This document shows, one piece after another, positions 54,638-61,242 of a stretch of 61,242 bases of DNA. The notes under the pieces were generated by a model that was not told the origin of the DNA, searched no databases, and saw only the letters and a list, made by a program, of their open reading frames with translations. The position numbers were made by a program, and so were the translations under genes. Where the stretch lies: assembly GCF_020400725.1 (NCBI RefSeq), contig NZ_JAINVG010000043.1, positions 1 to 61,242 on the forward strand. The letters run 5' to 3'. This stretch comes from Streptomyces sp. NK15101. Lineage in GTDB: Bacteria; Actinomycetota; Actinomycetes; Streptomycetales; Streptomycetaceae. Position 1 is the stretch's first letter. Each line of letters begins with the position of its first letter.

Positions 54638-55762
54638 CTACGGGAACAGCTCGTCCTGGGCCGCGTCCCGTGCCCGGAGGAGGGCGCCGCGGAGGACCGC
54701 CGCGTCGCCGAGGGCGGTCGGGCGGACTTCCGCGCGGAGGGGCGAGAGGGAGGAGAGTTCCGCCTCCACGCGGGCGGCGAGCTCCGTGCCGCCCGCATGG
54801 CCGGTCTCGCCTGCGAGGACCACGCAGCCGGGGTCCAGGACGGAGACGACGGCGGCCGCGCCGACGGCGAGGCGGCGGGCCAGGGCGTCGAGGAAGGGTC
54901 CGTGGCCCGCTTCGAGCGCGTCGGCCGGGTCGAGGCCGTGGGCGGCGGCGAGGGTCCCAACGGCCGCCGCGCAGGCCAGCTCGTGGAAGCCGCCGTCGCA
55001 GCCGGTGGCCGAGGGGAGTCCGGAGGTGCCGGGGACCGGCAGGAAGCCGATCTCCCCCGCCCCGCCCGAGGCCCCCCGGCGCAGCCGGCCGTCGAGGACG
55101 ACGGCGGCGCCGACGCCCTGGCCGAGCCAGAGCAGGACGAAGTCCTCGCGGTCGCGGGCCGCGCCCTCGCGGAGCTCGGCGACGGCGGCGAGGTTGGTCT
55201 CGTTCTCGACGAGGACGTGGGCGGGCAGCCGTTCCTGGAGGACGCCGACGAGCCGGCGGTGCCAGGCGGGCAGCCCCGAGGAGTCGCGCAGCTCGCCGGT
55301 GGCGGGGTCGATGAGGCCGGGGGCGCCGACGGCGACGCTGTGCAGCCGGTCGGCGCCCGCCTCCCGCACGGTCCGCTCCAGGAGCGCGACCGCCTTCTCG
55401 ACGGCGGGTTCCGTGCCGCTGTCGTCGCCGACGGGGACGGAGGCCTCGGCGAGCGTGGTGCCGAGGAGGTCGGCGACGGTGACGGAGACCGAGCGGGTGC
55501 GGACGTCGAGGGCGGCGAGGTGGGCGCGGTCGGCGACGATCCCGTACAGCTTGGCGTTGGGGCCGCGGCGCTCGGCTCCGGCCTCGCCGACGACGTGGAC
55601 GAGACCGGAGCCCTGGAGCCGCTCGACGAGGTCGGCGACGGTCGGGCGGGAGAGTCCGGTGAGCGTCTTGAGCTGAGTGGCCGTCAACGGGCCTTCGTCC
55701 TGGAGCAGTCGCAGGGCGAACCGGTCGTTGATGGCCCGTGCGGTGCTCGGGGATGCGGCCAT
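54638..55762 (-). CDS. ROK-family transcriptional regulator
   Basis: 374 aa. MarR-type winged HTH (residues 10-70; LTATQLKTLTGLSRPTVADL), then ROK domain. In the usual E-x-G-H...C-x-C-G-x-x-G-C-x-E zinc and sugar motif the sequence reads GEIGFLPV and TGCDGGFHE: the zinc His is Phe and cysteines are missing. Thus a changed or lost sugar site, as in some XylR-like repressors. Divergent from an MFS gene with a palindrome between them. Confidence 0.92.
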   Translation of the reverse strand: MAASPSTARAINDRFALRLLQDEGPLTATQLKTLTGLSRPTVADLVERLQGSGLVHVVGEAGAERRGPNAKLYGIVADRAHLAALDVRTRSVSVTVADLLGTTLAEASVPVGDDSGTEPAVEKAVALLERTVREAGADRLHSVAVGAPGLIDPATGELRDSSGLPAWHRRLVGVLQERLPAHVLVENETNLAAVAELREGAARDREDFVLLWLGQGVGAAVVLDGRLRRGASGGAGEIGFLPVPGTSGLPSATGCDGGFHELACAAAVGTLAAAHGLDPADALEAGHGPFLDALARRLAVGAAAVVSVLDPGCVVLAGETGHAGGTELAARVEAELSSLSPLRAEVRPTALGDAAVLRGALLRARDAAQDELFP

Positions 55763-55814
55763 GCGGTGATCCTCTCAGACGCGCGGGAGGCGGGGCCTTC
55801 TGCCGCGGTCTATT

Positions 55815-55835
55815 TATCAGGCAGGGTTCCTGATA
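55815..55835. promoter_or_regulatory. Palindromic operator between ROK and MFS genes
   Basis: TATCAGG (55815-55821), 7-nt centre, CCTGATA (55829-55835). AT-rich arms, 52 bp above the ROK start and 45 bp above the MFS start. Likely ROK binding site; repression of both genes inferred. A 10-bp direct repeat CGGCACACCA follows (55842-55861). Confidence 0.65.
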
Positions 55836-55880
55836 GTTTACGCGGCACACCACGGCACACCACGACCACAGGGAGGGCCC

Positions 55881-57125
55881 ATGGCGGCGGAGACCGTCAC
55901 CAGCACCGATCGCCTCCGGCGGGCGCGCTTCGCCGTCGCCGCCGTCTTCTGCGTCCACGGCGCGGTCACCGGCAGCTTCGCCACCCGGATCCCCTGGATC
56001 CAGGAGCACGCGGGCGTGAGCGCCGGACAGCTCGGGCTCGCGCTCGCCTTCCCCGCGCTCGGCGCCTCCCTCGCGATGCCGCTCGCCGGCGCCGTCTCGC
56101 ACCGCTTCGGCGCCCGCACGGCGCTGCGCGGCCTGCTCGCCCTGTGGACCCTCTCGCTCACGCTGCCCTCGCTGGCCCCGAACGTCTGGGGACTGTGCGG
56201 CGCGCTCCTCGTGTACGGGGCGACCGCGGGCATGTCCGACGTGGCGATGAACGCGCTCGGCGTCGAGACCGAGAACCGGCTCGGCAGGTCCATCATGTCG
56301 AGCCTGCACGGCATGTGGAGCGTCGGCGCCCTGCTCGGCTCCGCCGCCGGCACGGTCGCCGCCCACCTCGGCGGCGACGCCCGGCTGCACCACCTGATCG
56401 CCGCCCTCGTGCTCACCGCGCTCGGCCTGGTCCTCTGCCAGGGCGTGCTCGACGTGCGCGGCGCCCCGGAGGAGGAGCCGCCGCCGCGCTTCTCGCTGCC
56501 GCCGAGGTCCGCGCTGGTCATCGGCGCCATCGGCTTCTGCGGGGTCTTCGCCGAGGGCGCCAGTCTCGACTGGTCGGCCGTCTACCTCCGGGACGAGCTG
56601 GGCAGTTCGGCGGGGCTAGCGGCCGCCTCCACGACCGCCTTCGCGCTGACGATGGCGGTGGCCCGGCTGGTCGGCGACCGGGTGGTGGACCGCTTCGGGG
56701 CGGTCCGTACGGTACGGGTCGGGGGCGCCGTCGCCACCCTCGGCGGGGCCCTGGTGGTGCTCGCCCCGCACGCCGCCGTCGCGATGGCCGGATTCGGTCT
56801 GATCGGACTCGGCATCGCGGTCGTCGTCCCGCTGGCCTTCGCCGCCGCCGGACGCAGCGGCCCGAACCCGAGCCAGGCCATCGCGGGCGTCGCCACCATC
56901 ACGTACACCTCGGGGCTCGTCGCCCCCTCGGCGATCGGCGGCATCGCCGACGCGACCTCCCTGGTCTTCTCCTTCGGCCTGGTCACCCTGCTCGCCCTGG
57001 GCCTGGTGCTCGGCGCGGGAGTGCTCGGGACCGGAGGACGGGAGACGGCGTCGGGGACGCCCGCGCCCGCGAAGAGCGCCGGTCCGAAGAGCACCGGCCC
57101 GAAGAGCGCCGGTCCGGTGAAGTAG
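55881..57125 (+). CDS. MFS transporter (YbjJ-like)
   Basis: 414 aa, about 12 membrane segments. The segments RFAVAAVFCVHGAVTGSFAT and VSHRFGARTALRGLLAL (first half) and GDRVVDRFGAVRTVRVGG (second half) are MFS features. Similar to YbjJ/fucose-permease-type proteins. The C-terminal 25 residues are a KSAGPKSTGPKSAGP repeat tail. GGGAGG ribosome-binding site. Probably exports or imports the compound sensed by the ROK regulator. Confidence 0.9.
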   Translation: MAAETVTSTDRLRRARFAVAAVFCVHGAVTGSFATRIPWIQEHAGVSAGQLGLALAFPALGASLAMPLAGAVSHRFGARTALRGLLALWTLSLTLPSLAPNVWGLCGALLVYGATAGMSDVAMNALGVETENRLGRSIMSSLHGMWSVGALLGSAAGTVAAHLGGDARLHHLIAALVLTALGLVLCQGVLDVRGAPEEEPPPRFSLPPRSALVIGAIGFCGVFAEGASLDWSAVYLRDELGSSAGLAAASTTAFALTMAVARLVGDRVVDRFGAVRTVRVGGAVATLGGALVVLAPHAAVAMAGFGLIGLGIAVVVPLAFAAAGRSGPNPSQAIAGVATITYTSGLVAPSAIGGIADATSLVFSFGLVTLLALGLVLGAGVLGTGGRETASGTPAPAKSAGPKSTGPKSAGPVK

Positions 57126-57229
57126 CCCGGGGCTCGGCGAGGCCCCGGTCCGGCGGCGGCGCATACCATGTGGCTGATCTTCTGCGGTCCCGACGCGGCC
57201 GCCGGAACCGGAGAACGGGAGCAGACCTG

Positions 57230-58624
57230 ATGAACCTCGGCGTGCGCTGGACCCTGCACGGCGACGGGAGAACACCCGCTCCGGGAGCCGTCGTCCGCCC
57301 GGACGAGCGGCTCTCCTGGCCTCGTACGGTCGGCCTCGGCGCCCAGCACGTCGTCGCGATGTTCGGGGCGTCGTTCGTCGCCCCGGTGCTCATGGGTCTC
57401 GACCCGAACCTCGCGATCATGATGTCCGGCGTCGCCACCGCGATCTTCCTGCTCGCGACCCGCGGCACCGTCCCGTCCTACCTGGGCTGCTCGCTCTCCT
57501 TCGTCGGCGTCGCCGCCGCCATCCGGGCCTCGGGCGGCACCAGCGCCACCGTCACCGGCGCGGTCTTCGTCGTCGGCGGGGTGCTCTTCCTGGCCGGTCT
57601 CGCCGTCCGGAGGTTCGGCGCGCGGATCATCCACGCGGCGATGCCGCCGATCGTGACCGGCGCGGTCGTCATGCTGATCGGCTTCAACCTGGCGCCGGTC
57701 ACCGCGTCGACGTACTGGCCGCAGGACCAGTGGACGGCCCTGCTCGTGATGCTCTTCACCGGCTTGGCCGTGGTCTGTCTGCGCGGCTTCTGGTCCCGGA
57801 TCGCGATCTTCCTCGGCCTGATCTTCGGCTACGGCATCTCCTGGATCTTCGACCTCGTCTTCGGGAAGATCCACTCGCAGTCCGCGAGCGGCCAGATCAC
57901 CGACCACTGGCGGCTCGACCTCTCCGGCGTCTCCGAGGCCGACTGGATCGGCCTGCCGTCCCTGCACGGCCCGAGCTTCGAGTGGTCCGCGATCCTCGTG
58001 GCGCTGCCCGTGGTCATCGCGCTGATCGCCGAGAACGCCGGTCACGTCAAGGCCGTCGGCGAGATGACCGGCGCCTCGCTGGACGAAAAGCTCGGCACCG
58101 CGATCGCCGCCGACGGCGTCGCGTCCATGCTGTCCACCGGCGTGGGCGGCCCGCCCAACACCACGTACTCCGAGAACATCGGCGTCATGGCCGCGACCCG
58201 CGTCTACTCGACCGCCGCCTACTGGGCCGCCGCCGGCTTCGCGCTGCTCTTCGGCCTCTGCCCCAAGTTCGGCGCGGTCGTCGCCGCGATCCCCGGCGGC
58301 GTCCTCGGCGGCATCACCGTGATCCTGTACGGCATGATCGGCCTGCTCGGCGCACAGATCTGGATCAACGCCGAGGTCGACCTGCGCAACCCGCTCAACC
58401 TGGTCCCGGCCGCCGCCGGCATCATCATCGGCGTCGGCGGCGTGAAGCTGACCTTCACCGACACCTTCGAACTGGGCGGCATCGCGCTCGGCACGATCGT
58501 CGTCATCACCGGCTACCACGTCCTGCGGGCCTTCGCCCCGGCCCACCTCAAGACCCAGGAGCCGCTCCTGGACGCCGGCACCAGTTCGTACGAGACGGAC
58601 GCGGAAGACGTGTCGAAGAGCTGA
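57230..58624 (+). CDS. Uracil/xanthine permease (NCS2 family)
   Basis: 464 aa, about 14 membrane segments. NCS2 signature TTYSENIGVMAATRVYS with the conserved Glu and Asn-x-Gly, as in UraA/PyrP-type uracil permeases. LGAQHVVAMFGASFVAPVLM at the N-terminus is also typical. ATG 57230. No pyrimidine genes adjoin it. The tail (residues 445-464) is acidic. Confidence 0.93.
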   Translation: MNLGVRWTLHGDGRTPAPGAVVRPDERLSWPRTVGLGAQHVVAMFGASFVAPVLMGLDPNLAIMMSGVATAIFLLATRGTVPSYLGCSLSFVGVAAAIRASGGTSATVTGAVFVVGGVLFLAGLAVRRFGARIIHAAMPPIVTGAVVMLIGFNLAPVTASTYWPQDQWTALLVMLFTGLAVVCLRGFWSRIAIFLGLIFGYGISWIFDLVFGKIHSQSASGQITDHWRLDLSGVSEADWIGLPSLHGPSFEWSAILVALPVVIALIAENAGHVKAVGEMTGASLDEKLGTAIAADGVASMLSTGVGGPPNTTYSENIGVMAATRVYSTAAYWAAAGFALLFGLCPKFGAVVAAIPGGVLGGITVILYGMIGLLGAQIWINAEVDLRNPLNLVPAAAGIIIGVGGVKLTFTDTFELGGIALGTIVVITGYHVLRAFAPAHLKTQEPLLDAGTSSYETDAEDVSKS

Positions 58625-58697
58625 GTGATTCGCCCGTTCTGGGTAAGCCGGGCCCGATGAGCTCCCTCCCGGGCCCGGCGGCTGGGAGCCTGCCCCC

Positions 58698-59405
58698 ATG
58701 GCGCAGACCCAGCGGACCGAAGAACGGATCGGCCAGTTCGTCGCGGTCGACCCCGTGGTGGACCGGATGCGGGCGCTCCGTGCGGCCTGGCATCCGGCCG
58801 ACGGGGTCGCCGTGTTCAACCGGGTCTATCTGACGGTCACCGAGGAGATCGGCCACGCCATCGAGGCGGGCACCTTCGCCGACCGGCGGGCCGCCGCGAC
58901 CCTCGACGTGCGGTTCGCCGAGCGCTACCTCGCGGCGGTCGACGCCGTCGCCGGCGGCCGCTCCGCGCCGGCCTGCTGGAGGCCCCTCTTCCACTACCGG
59001 CGCCATCCCGGCGTACGGCCGCTGCAGTTCGCGCTCGCCGGGATCAACGCCCACATCGGCCACGACCTGGCGCTCGCGGTGGTCGACGCCTGCCGGATCC
59101 TGGAGTGCGCGCCGGCCGACCTGGAGGACGAGTTCGACCGGGTCGGCGACATCCTCGTCCTCCTGGAGGAGCGCATCCGGGAGGAACTGATGCCGGGCCC
59201 GGACCTCCTGGAGATCGCGGACCCGCTCACGCATCTGCTCGGCTGCTGGAGCCTGGACCGGGCCAGGGACGGCGCCTGGCTCGCCGCCCGCTCGCTCTGG
59301 CAGCTGCGCGGCCTGCCGGAGCTCGCGGGCGAGTTCACCGAGCGCCTCGACCGGTCGGTGGGCCTGGTGGGGCGGATGCTGCTCACGCCCCTCACCAGGC
59401 CCTGA
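58698..59405 (+). CDS. DUF5995 family protein
   Basis: 235 aa, helical. Conserved positions: FNRVYLTVTEEI, RFAERYLAAVDA, and LAGINAHIGHDLALAVVDAC with a His pair that may bind metal. No signal peptide or membrane segment. Function unknown. Convergent with the amine oxidase gene (6-nt gap). Confidence 0.88.
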   Translation: MAQTQRTEERIGQFVAVDPVVDRMRALRAAWHPADGVAVFNRVYLTVTEEIGHAIEAGTFADRRAAATLDVRFAERYLAAVDAVAGGRSAPACWRPLFHYRRHPGVRPLQFALAGINAHIGHDLALAVVDACRILECAPADLEDEFDRVGDILVLLEERIREELMPGPDLLEIADPLTHLLGCWSLDRARDGAWLAARSLWQLRGLPELAGEFTERLDRSVGLVGRMLLTPLTRP

Positions 59406-59411
59406 CGGTGA

Positions 59412-61109
59412 TCAGTCCTCCGGCAGCTCGACCGGGGCGATCTCGTCGTACACGTCGCCCGGACCCGGGTTGGTGGCGTCGGTGCCGCCGCCGAAGTGGT
59501 GCATCACGCCCCAGACCGCGTTGAGCGCCGTCTGCACCGCGCCCTCGGCCCAGCCGGCCGTCCAGGAGATGTCGTCGCCGGCGAGGAAGATGCCCCGCTT
59601 GTCCTCGGGCAGCCGGTCCTGCATGAAGTGCGTGAACAGGCGGCGCTGGTAGCGGTAGTGGCCCGGCAGGTTGGCCTTGAAGGCGCCCATGAAGTAGGGC
59701 TCGTTCTCCCAGGAGACCGTCACCGGGTTGCCGATGATGTGCTTCCGGATGTCGACCTTCGGGTAGATCTCGCCGAGCGACTTCAGCATGACCTCCATCC
59801 GCTCGTTCGCCGAGAGCGGCAGCCACTTCAGGCTGTCGTCGCACCAGGTGTACGAGAGGCAGATGACGGCCGGCTTGTCCGGGCCCTCGTCCAGGAGGTA
59901 GGTGCCGCGGGTCATCCGGTCGGTCAGCGTCATCGACATGACGTCCCGGCCGGTCTCCTCGTCCTTGTCCAGCCAGAACGGCCGGTCGACGGGGACGAAG
60001 AGCTTCGAGGACTCCATGTAGTGGGTGCGCTCGATCGCCGTCCAGTGGTCGATCGGGAAGAGCGAGTCGTCGCAGGCGATCTTGGAGAGCAGCATCCAGG
60101 ACTGGGCGGTGAAGATCGCCGCCTGGTACGTGCGGATGTCGCCGGAGGCGTCGGTGACCGTGATCCGGTTGCCGGCGGTCCGGTTCAGCCGCGTCACGGC
60201 CGGCCTCGGGGTGCCGTCGTGCAGGGAGCTGAGCGAGGTGCCCTGCGCCCAGTGGACGATCTTCTCCGGCTCGCGCTCCCACAGGCGCAGCGGCAGCTGC
60301 TGCGAGCCGCCGACGATGCCGCGGTGGTGGTCGTCGGCCTCGGTGTAGACGACGCGGAGGATCTCCAGGATGGAGTTGGGGAAGTCGGTGTCCCAGCCGC
60401 CGGTGCCGAAGCCGACCTGGCCGAAGATCTCGCGGTGGCGGAAGGACTTGAAGGCCTCGGAGTCGCAGAGGAAGCCGTAGAAGGTCTGGTTGTCGAGCTT
60501 CTCGACGAGCTTCGACCAGATCTCGCGGATGCGCGGGACGTCGCGCTCGCGCATGGCCTGGTTCATGTCGGAGAAGTCGGCGCCCTCGTCCAGGCAGGCG
60601 TTCCACGCGTTCATCACGTCGCGGTAGACCTGCGGGAGGTCGTCGACGGTGGTGGCGTAGTGCGACTCGCCCTTGAGGTCGACGACGGTCGACGGGGTCG
60701 ACTCGGCCAGCGGGTTCGGGAAGGGCTTGGTCTCCAGGCCGACCAGGTCGATGTAGTGCTGGAGCGCGGTCGAGGAGGGCGGGAAGCGCATGGCGCCCAT
60801 CTCGGCGGTGAGGCCCTCGGTGCCGGTGCCCTCGAAGCCGACGGTGCGCAGTCGGCCGCCGATCTGGTCGGCCTCGTAGACGACGGGCTTGAGGCCCATC
60901 TTCATCAGCTCGTACGCGGCGATGATGCCGGAGAGCCCGCCGCCGATGACGGCGACCTCGGTGCCGTGCTCGGTGGCCGGTATCTGGCCGAGCCCGGCCG
61001 GGTGGGCCAGGAAGTCGTCGTAGGCGTACGGGAAGTCCGGACCGAACATGGTGATCGGCGGCTGGCCGTCGCTGTGCGGGACGGCGGTCGTGGGCACCGT
61101 GGACGTCAT
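59412..61109 (-). CDS. Flavin monoamine oxidase / L-amino-acid oxidase family protein
   Basis: 565 aa. FAD Rossmann motif EVAVIGGGLSGIIAAYEL (about residues 51-68) with EADQIGGRL, the EMGAMRFP motif typical of L-amino-acid and tryptophan oxidases, and the C-terminal FAD segment GIFLAGDDISWTAGWAEGA. Oxidises an amino acid or amine, or forms an amide as tryptophan 2-monooxygenase does. AAGGAGT upstream of ATG 61109. The next gene upstream ends only 58 nt away, so an operon is possible. Confidence 0.9.
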   Translation of the reverse strand: MTSTVPTTAVPHSDGQPPITMFGPDFPYAYDDFLAHPAGLGQIPATEHGTEVAVIGGGLSGIIAAYELMKMGLKPVVYEADQIGGRLRTVGFEGTGTEGLTAEMGAMRFPPSSTALQHYIDLVGLETKPFPNPLAESTPSTVVDLKGESHYATTVDDLPQVYRDVMNAWNACLDEGADFSDMNQAMRERDVPRIREIWSKLVEKLDNQTFYGFLCDSEAFKSFRHREIFGQVGFGTGGWDTDFPNSILEILRVVYTEADDHHRGIVGGSQQLPLRLWEREPEKIVHWAQGTSLSSLHDGTPRPAVTRLNRTAGNRITVTDASGDIRTYQAAIFTAQSWMLLSKIACDDSLFPIDHWTAIERTHYMESSKLFVPVDRPFWLDKDEETGRDVMSMTLTDRMTRGTYLLDEGPDKPAVICLSYTWCDDSLKWLPLSANERMEVMLKSLGEIYPKVDIRKHIIGNPVTVSWENEPYFMGAFKANLPGHYRYQRRLFTHFMQDRLPEDKRGIFLAGDDISWTAGWAEGAVQTALNAVWGVMHHFGGGTDATNPGPGDVYDEIAPVELPED

Positions 61110-61145
61110 GGGGTACGGACTCCTTGCACGGAAAAAGGGTGAGGC

Positions 61146-61163
61146 GGGGGGGGGGGGGGGGGG
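61146..61163. repeat. Homopolymer of 18 G
   Basis: An uninterrupted run of 18 G (18 C on the coding strand of the amine oxidase) lies 37-54 nt before its ATG and 4 nt after the stop of the upstream gene. Length is uncertain by nature: such runs slip in replication and in sequencing. Confidence 0.9.
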
Positions 61164-61167
61164 CGGC

Positions 61168-61242
61168 TCAGACGAGGGGGCCGTAGAGGCCCGGGGGCCG
61201 GGCGCGCAGGGAGGGGGTCTCCGCGCGGGGGGGCGCGAGGAG
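61168..61242 (-). CDS. C-terminal end of an upstream gene (possibly carbon-nitrogen hydrolase)
   Basis: Only 24 codons plus TGA are visible, ending RARPPGLYGPLV. The ending resembles those of actinobacterial nitrilase-superfamily hydrolases, but it is too short to prove. If correct, an oxidase plus amidase/nitrilase pair would be in line with an amide-forming oxidase pathway. Confidence 0.4.
   Translation of the reverse strand, partial: LLAPPRAETPSLRARPPGLYGPLV

Noticed and set aside
54575..57229. Long plus-strand frame leading into the uracil permease
   Set aside because: The upstream 880 codons are antisense of ROK and out of frame with the MFS gene; only the part from 57230 is real.

Overview
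The window (about 61 kb, very high GC, strong third-position G/C bias, many GTG starts and 4-nt ATGA/GTGA stop-start overlaps) is a Streptomyces chromosome. It matches the conserved core neighbourhood that in S. coelicolor carries smeA-sffA, rbpA, ppm1, the SCO1431-type small membrane protein, the hisG-hisE-rib cluster and a secreted chitinase. No tRNA, rRNA, CRISPR, insertion sequence or prophage was seen.

Left part (1-20 kb) is more accessory. A minus-strand operon encodes a MukBEF/Wadjet-like SMC system: a kleisin-like protein, an inserted hexapeptide-repeat protein, a MukE-like protein and a P-loop SMC ATPase that runs off the left edge. Next comes a GntR/FCD regulator divergent from an MFS transporter and pxpA-pxpB-pxpC (5-oxoprolinase). 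That operon also holds a D-glutamate-cyclase-like (DUF1445) gene that has lost its N-terminal half. A fused ATP-dependent oxoprolinase/hydantoinase converges on it, at the end of an operon with two GT4 glycosyltransferases and an SGNH hydrolase. HEAT-repeat and ankyrin proteins follow.

Middle part (20-46 kb): the sporulation pair smeA-sffA, a MocR regulator divergent from a YczE-type membrane protein, a glycerophosphodiesterase, an Atg22/UMF1-type MFS protein, rbpA with a textbook sigma-R promoter, fxsA-like, ppm1, an amidohydrolase, an Lrp regulator, an aminoglycoside-phosphotransferase-like protein with its partner, an acyl-CoA dehydrogenase, a 48-aa membrane protein, a secreted C39-type protease, a uridine-kinase-like protein, a candidate small RNA, an EccA/CbxX-type AAA+ ATPase, a CapA-like protein and two overlapping CNNM/CorC-type CBS proteins.

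Right part (46-61 kb): ribD-ribE-ribM-ribBA-ribH-hisE-hisG and a PH-domain gene run in one direction behind an FMN riboswitch. Divergent from them is a GH18 chitinase with two tandem DasR-type (dre-like) sites in its promoter. Then come a ROK regulator divergent from an MFS exporter with a palindromic operator between them, a uracil-permease-type transporter, a DUF5995 protein, and a flavin amine oxidase preceded by an 18-G homopolymer and the end of a further gene.

The most interesting items are the SMC operon with its 20-unit hexapeptide-repeat gene, the internally deleted DUF1445 gene inside an intact pxp operon, a compact two-hairpin RNA gene candidate at 39466-39535, the MocR/YczE direct repeats, the Walker A motif of SffA without its lysine, and the poly-G tract.
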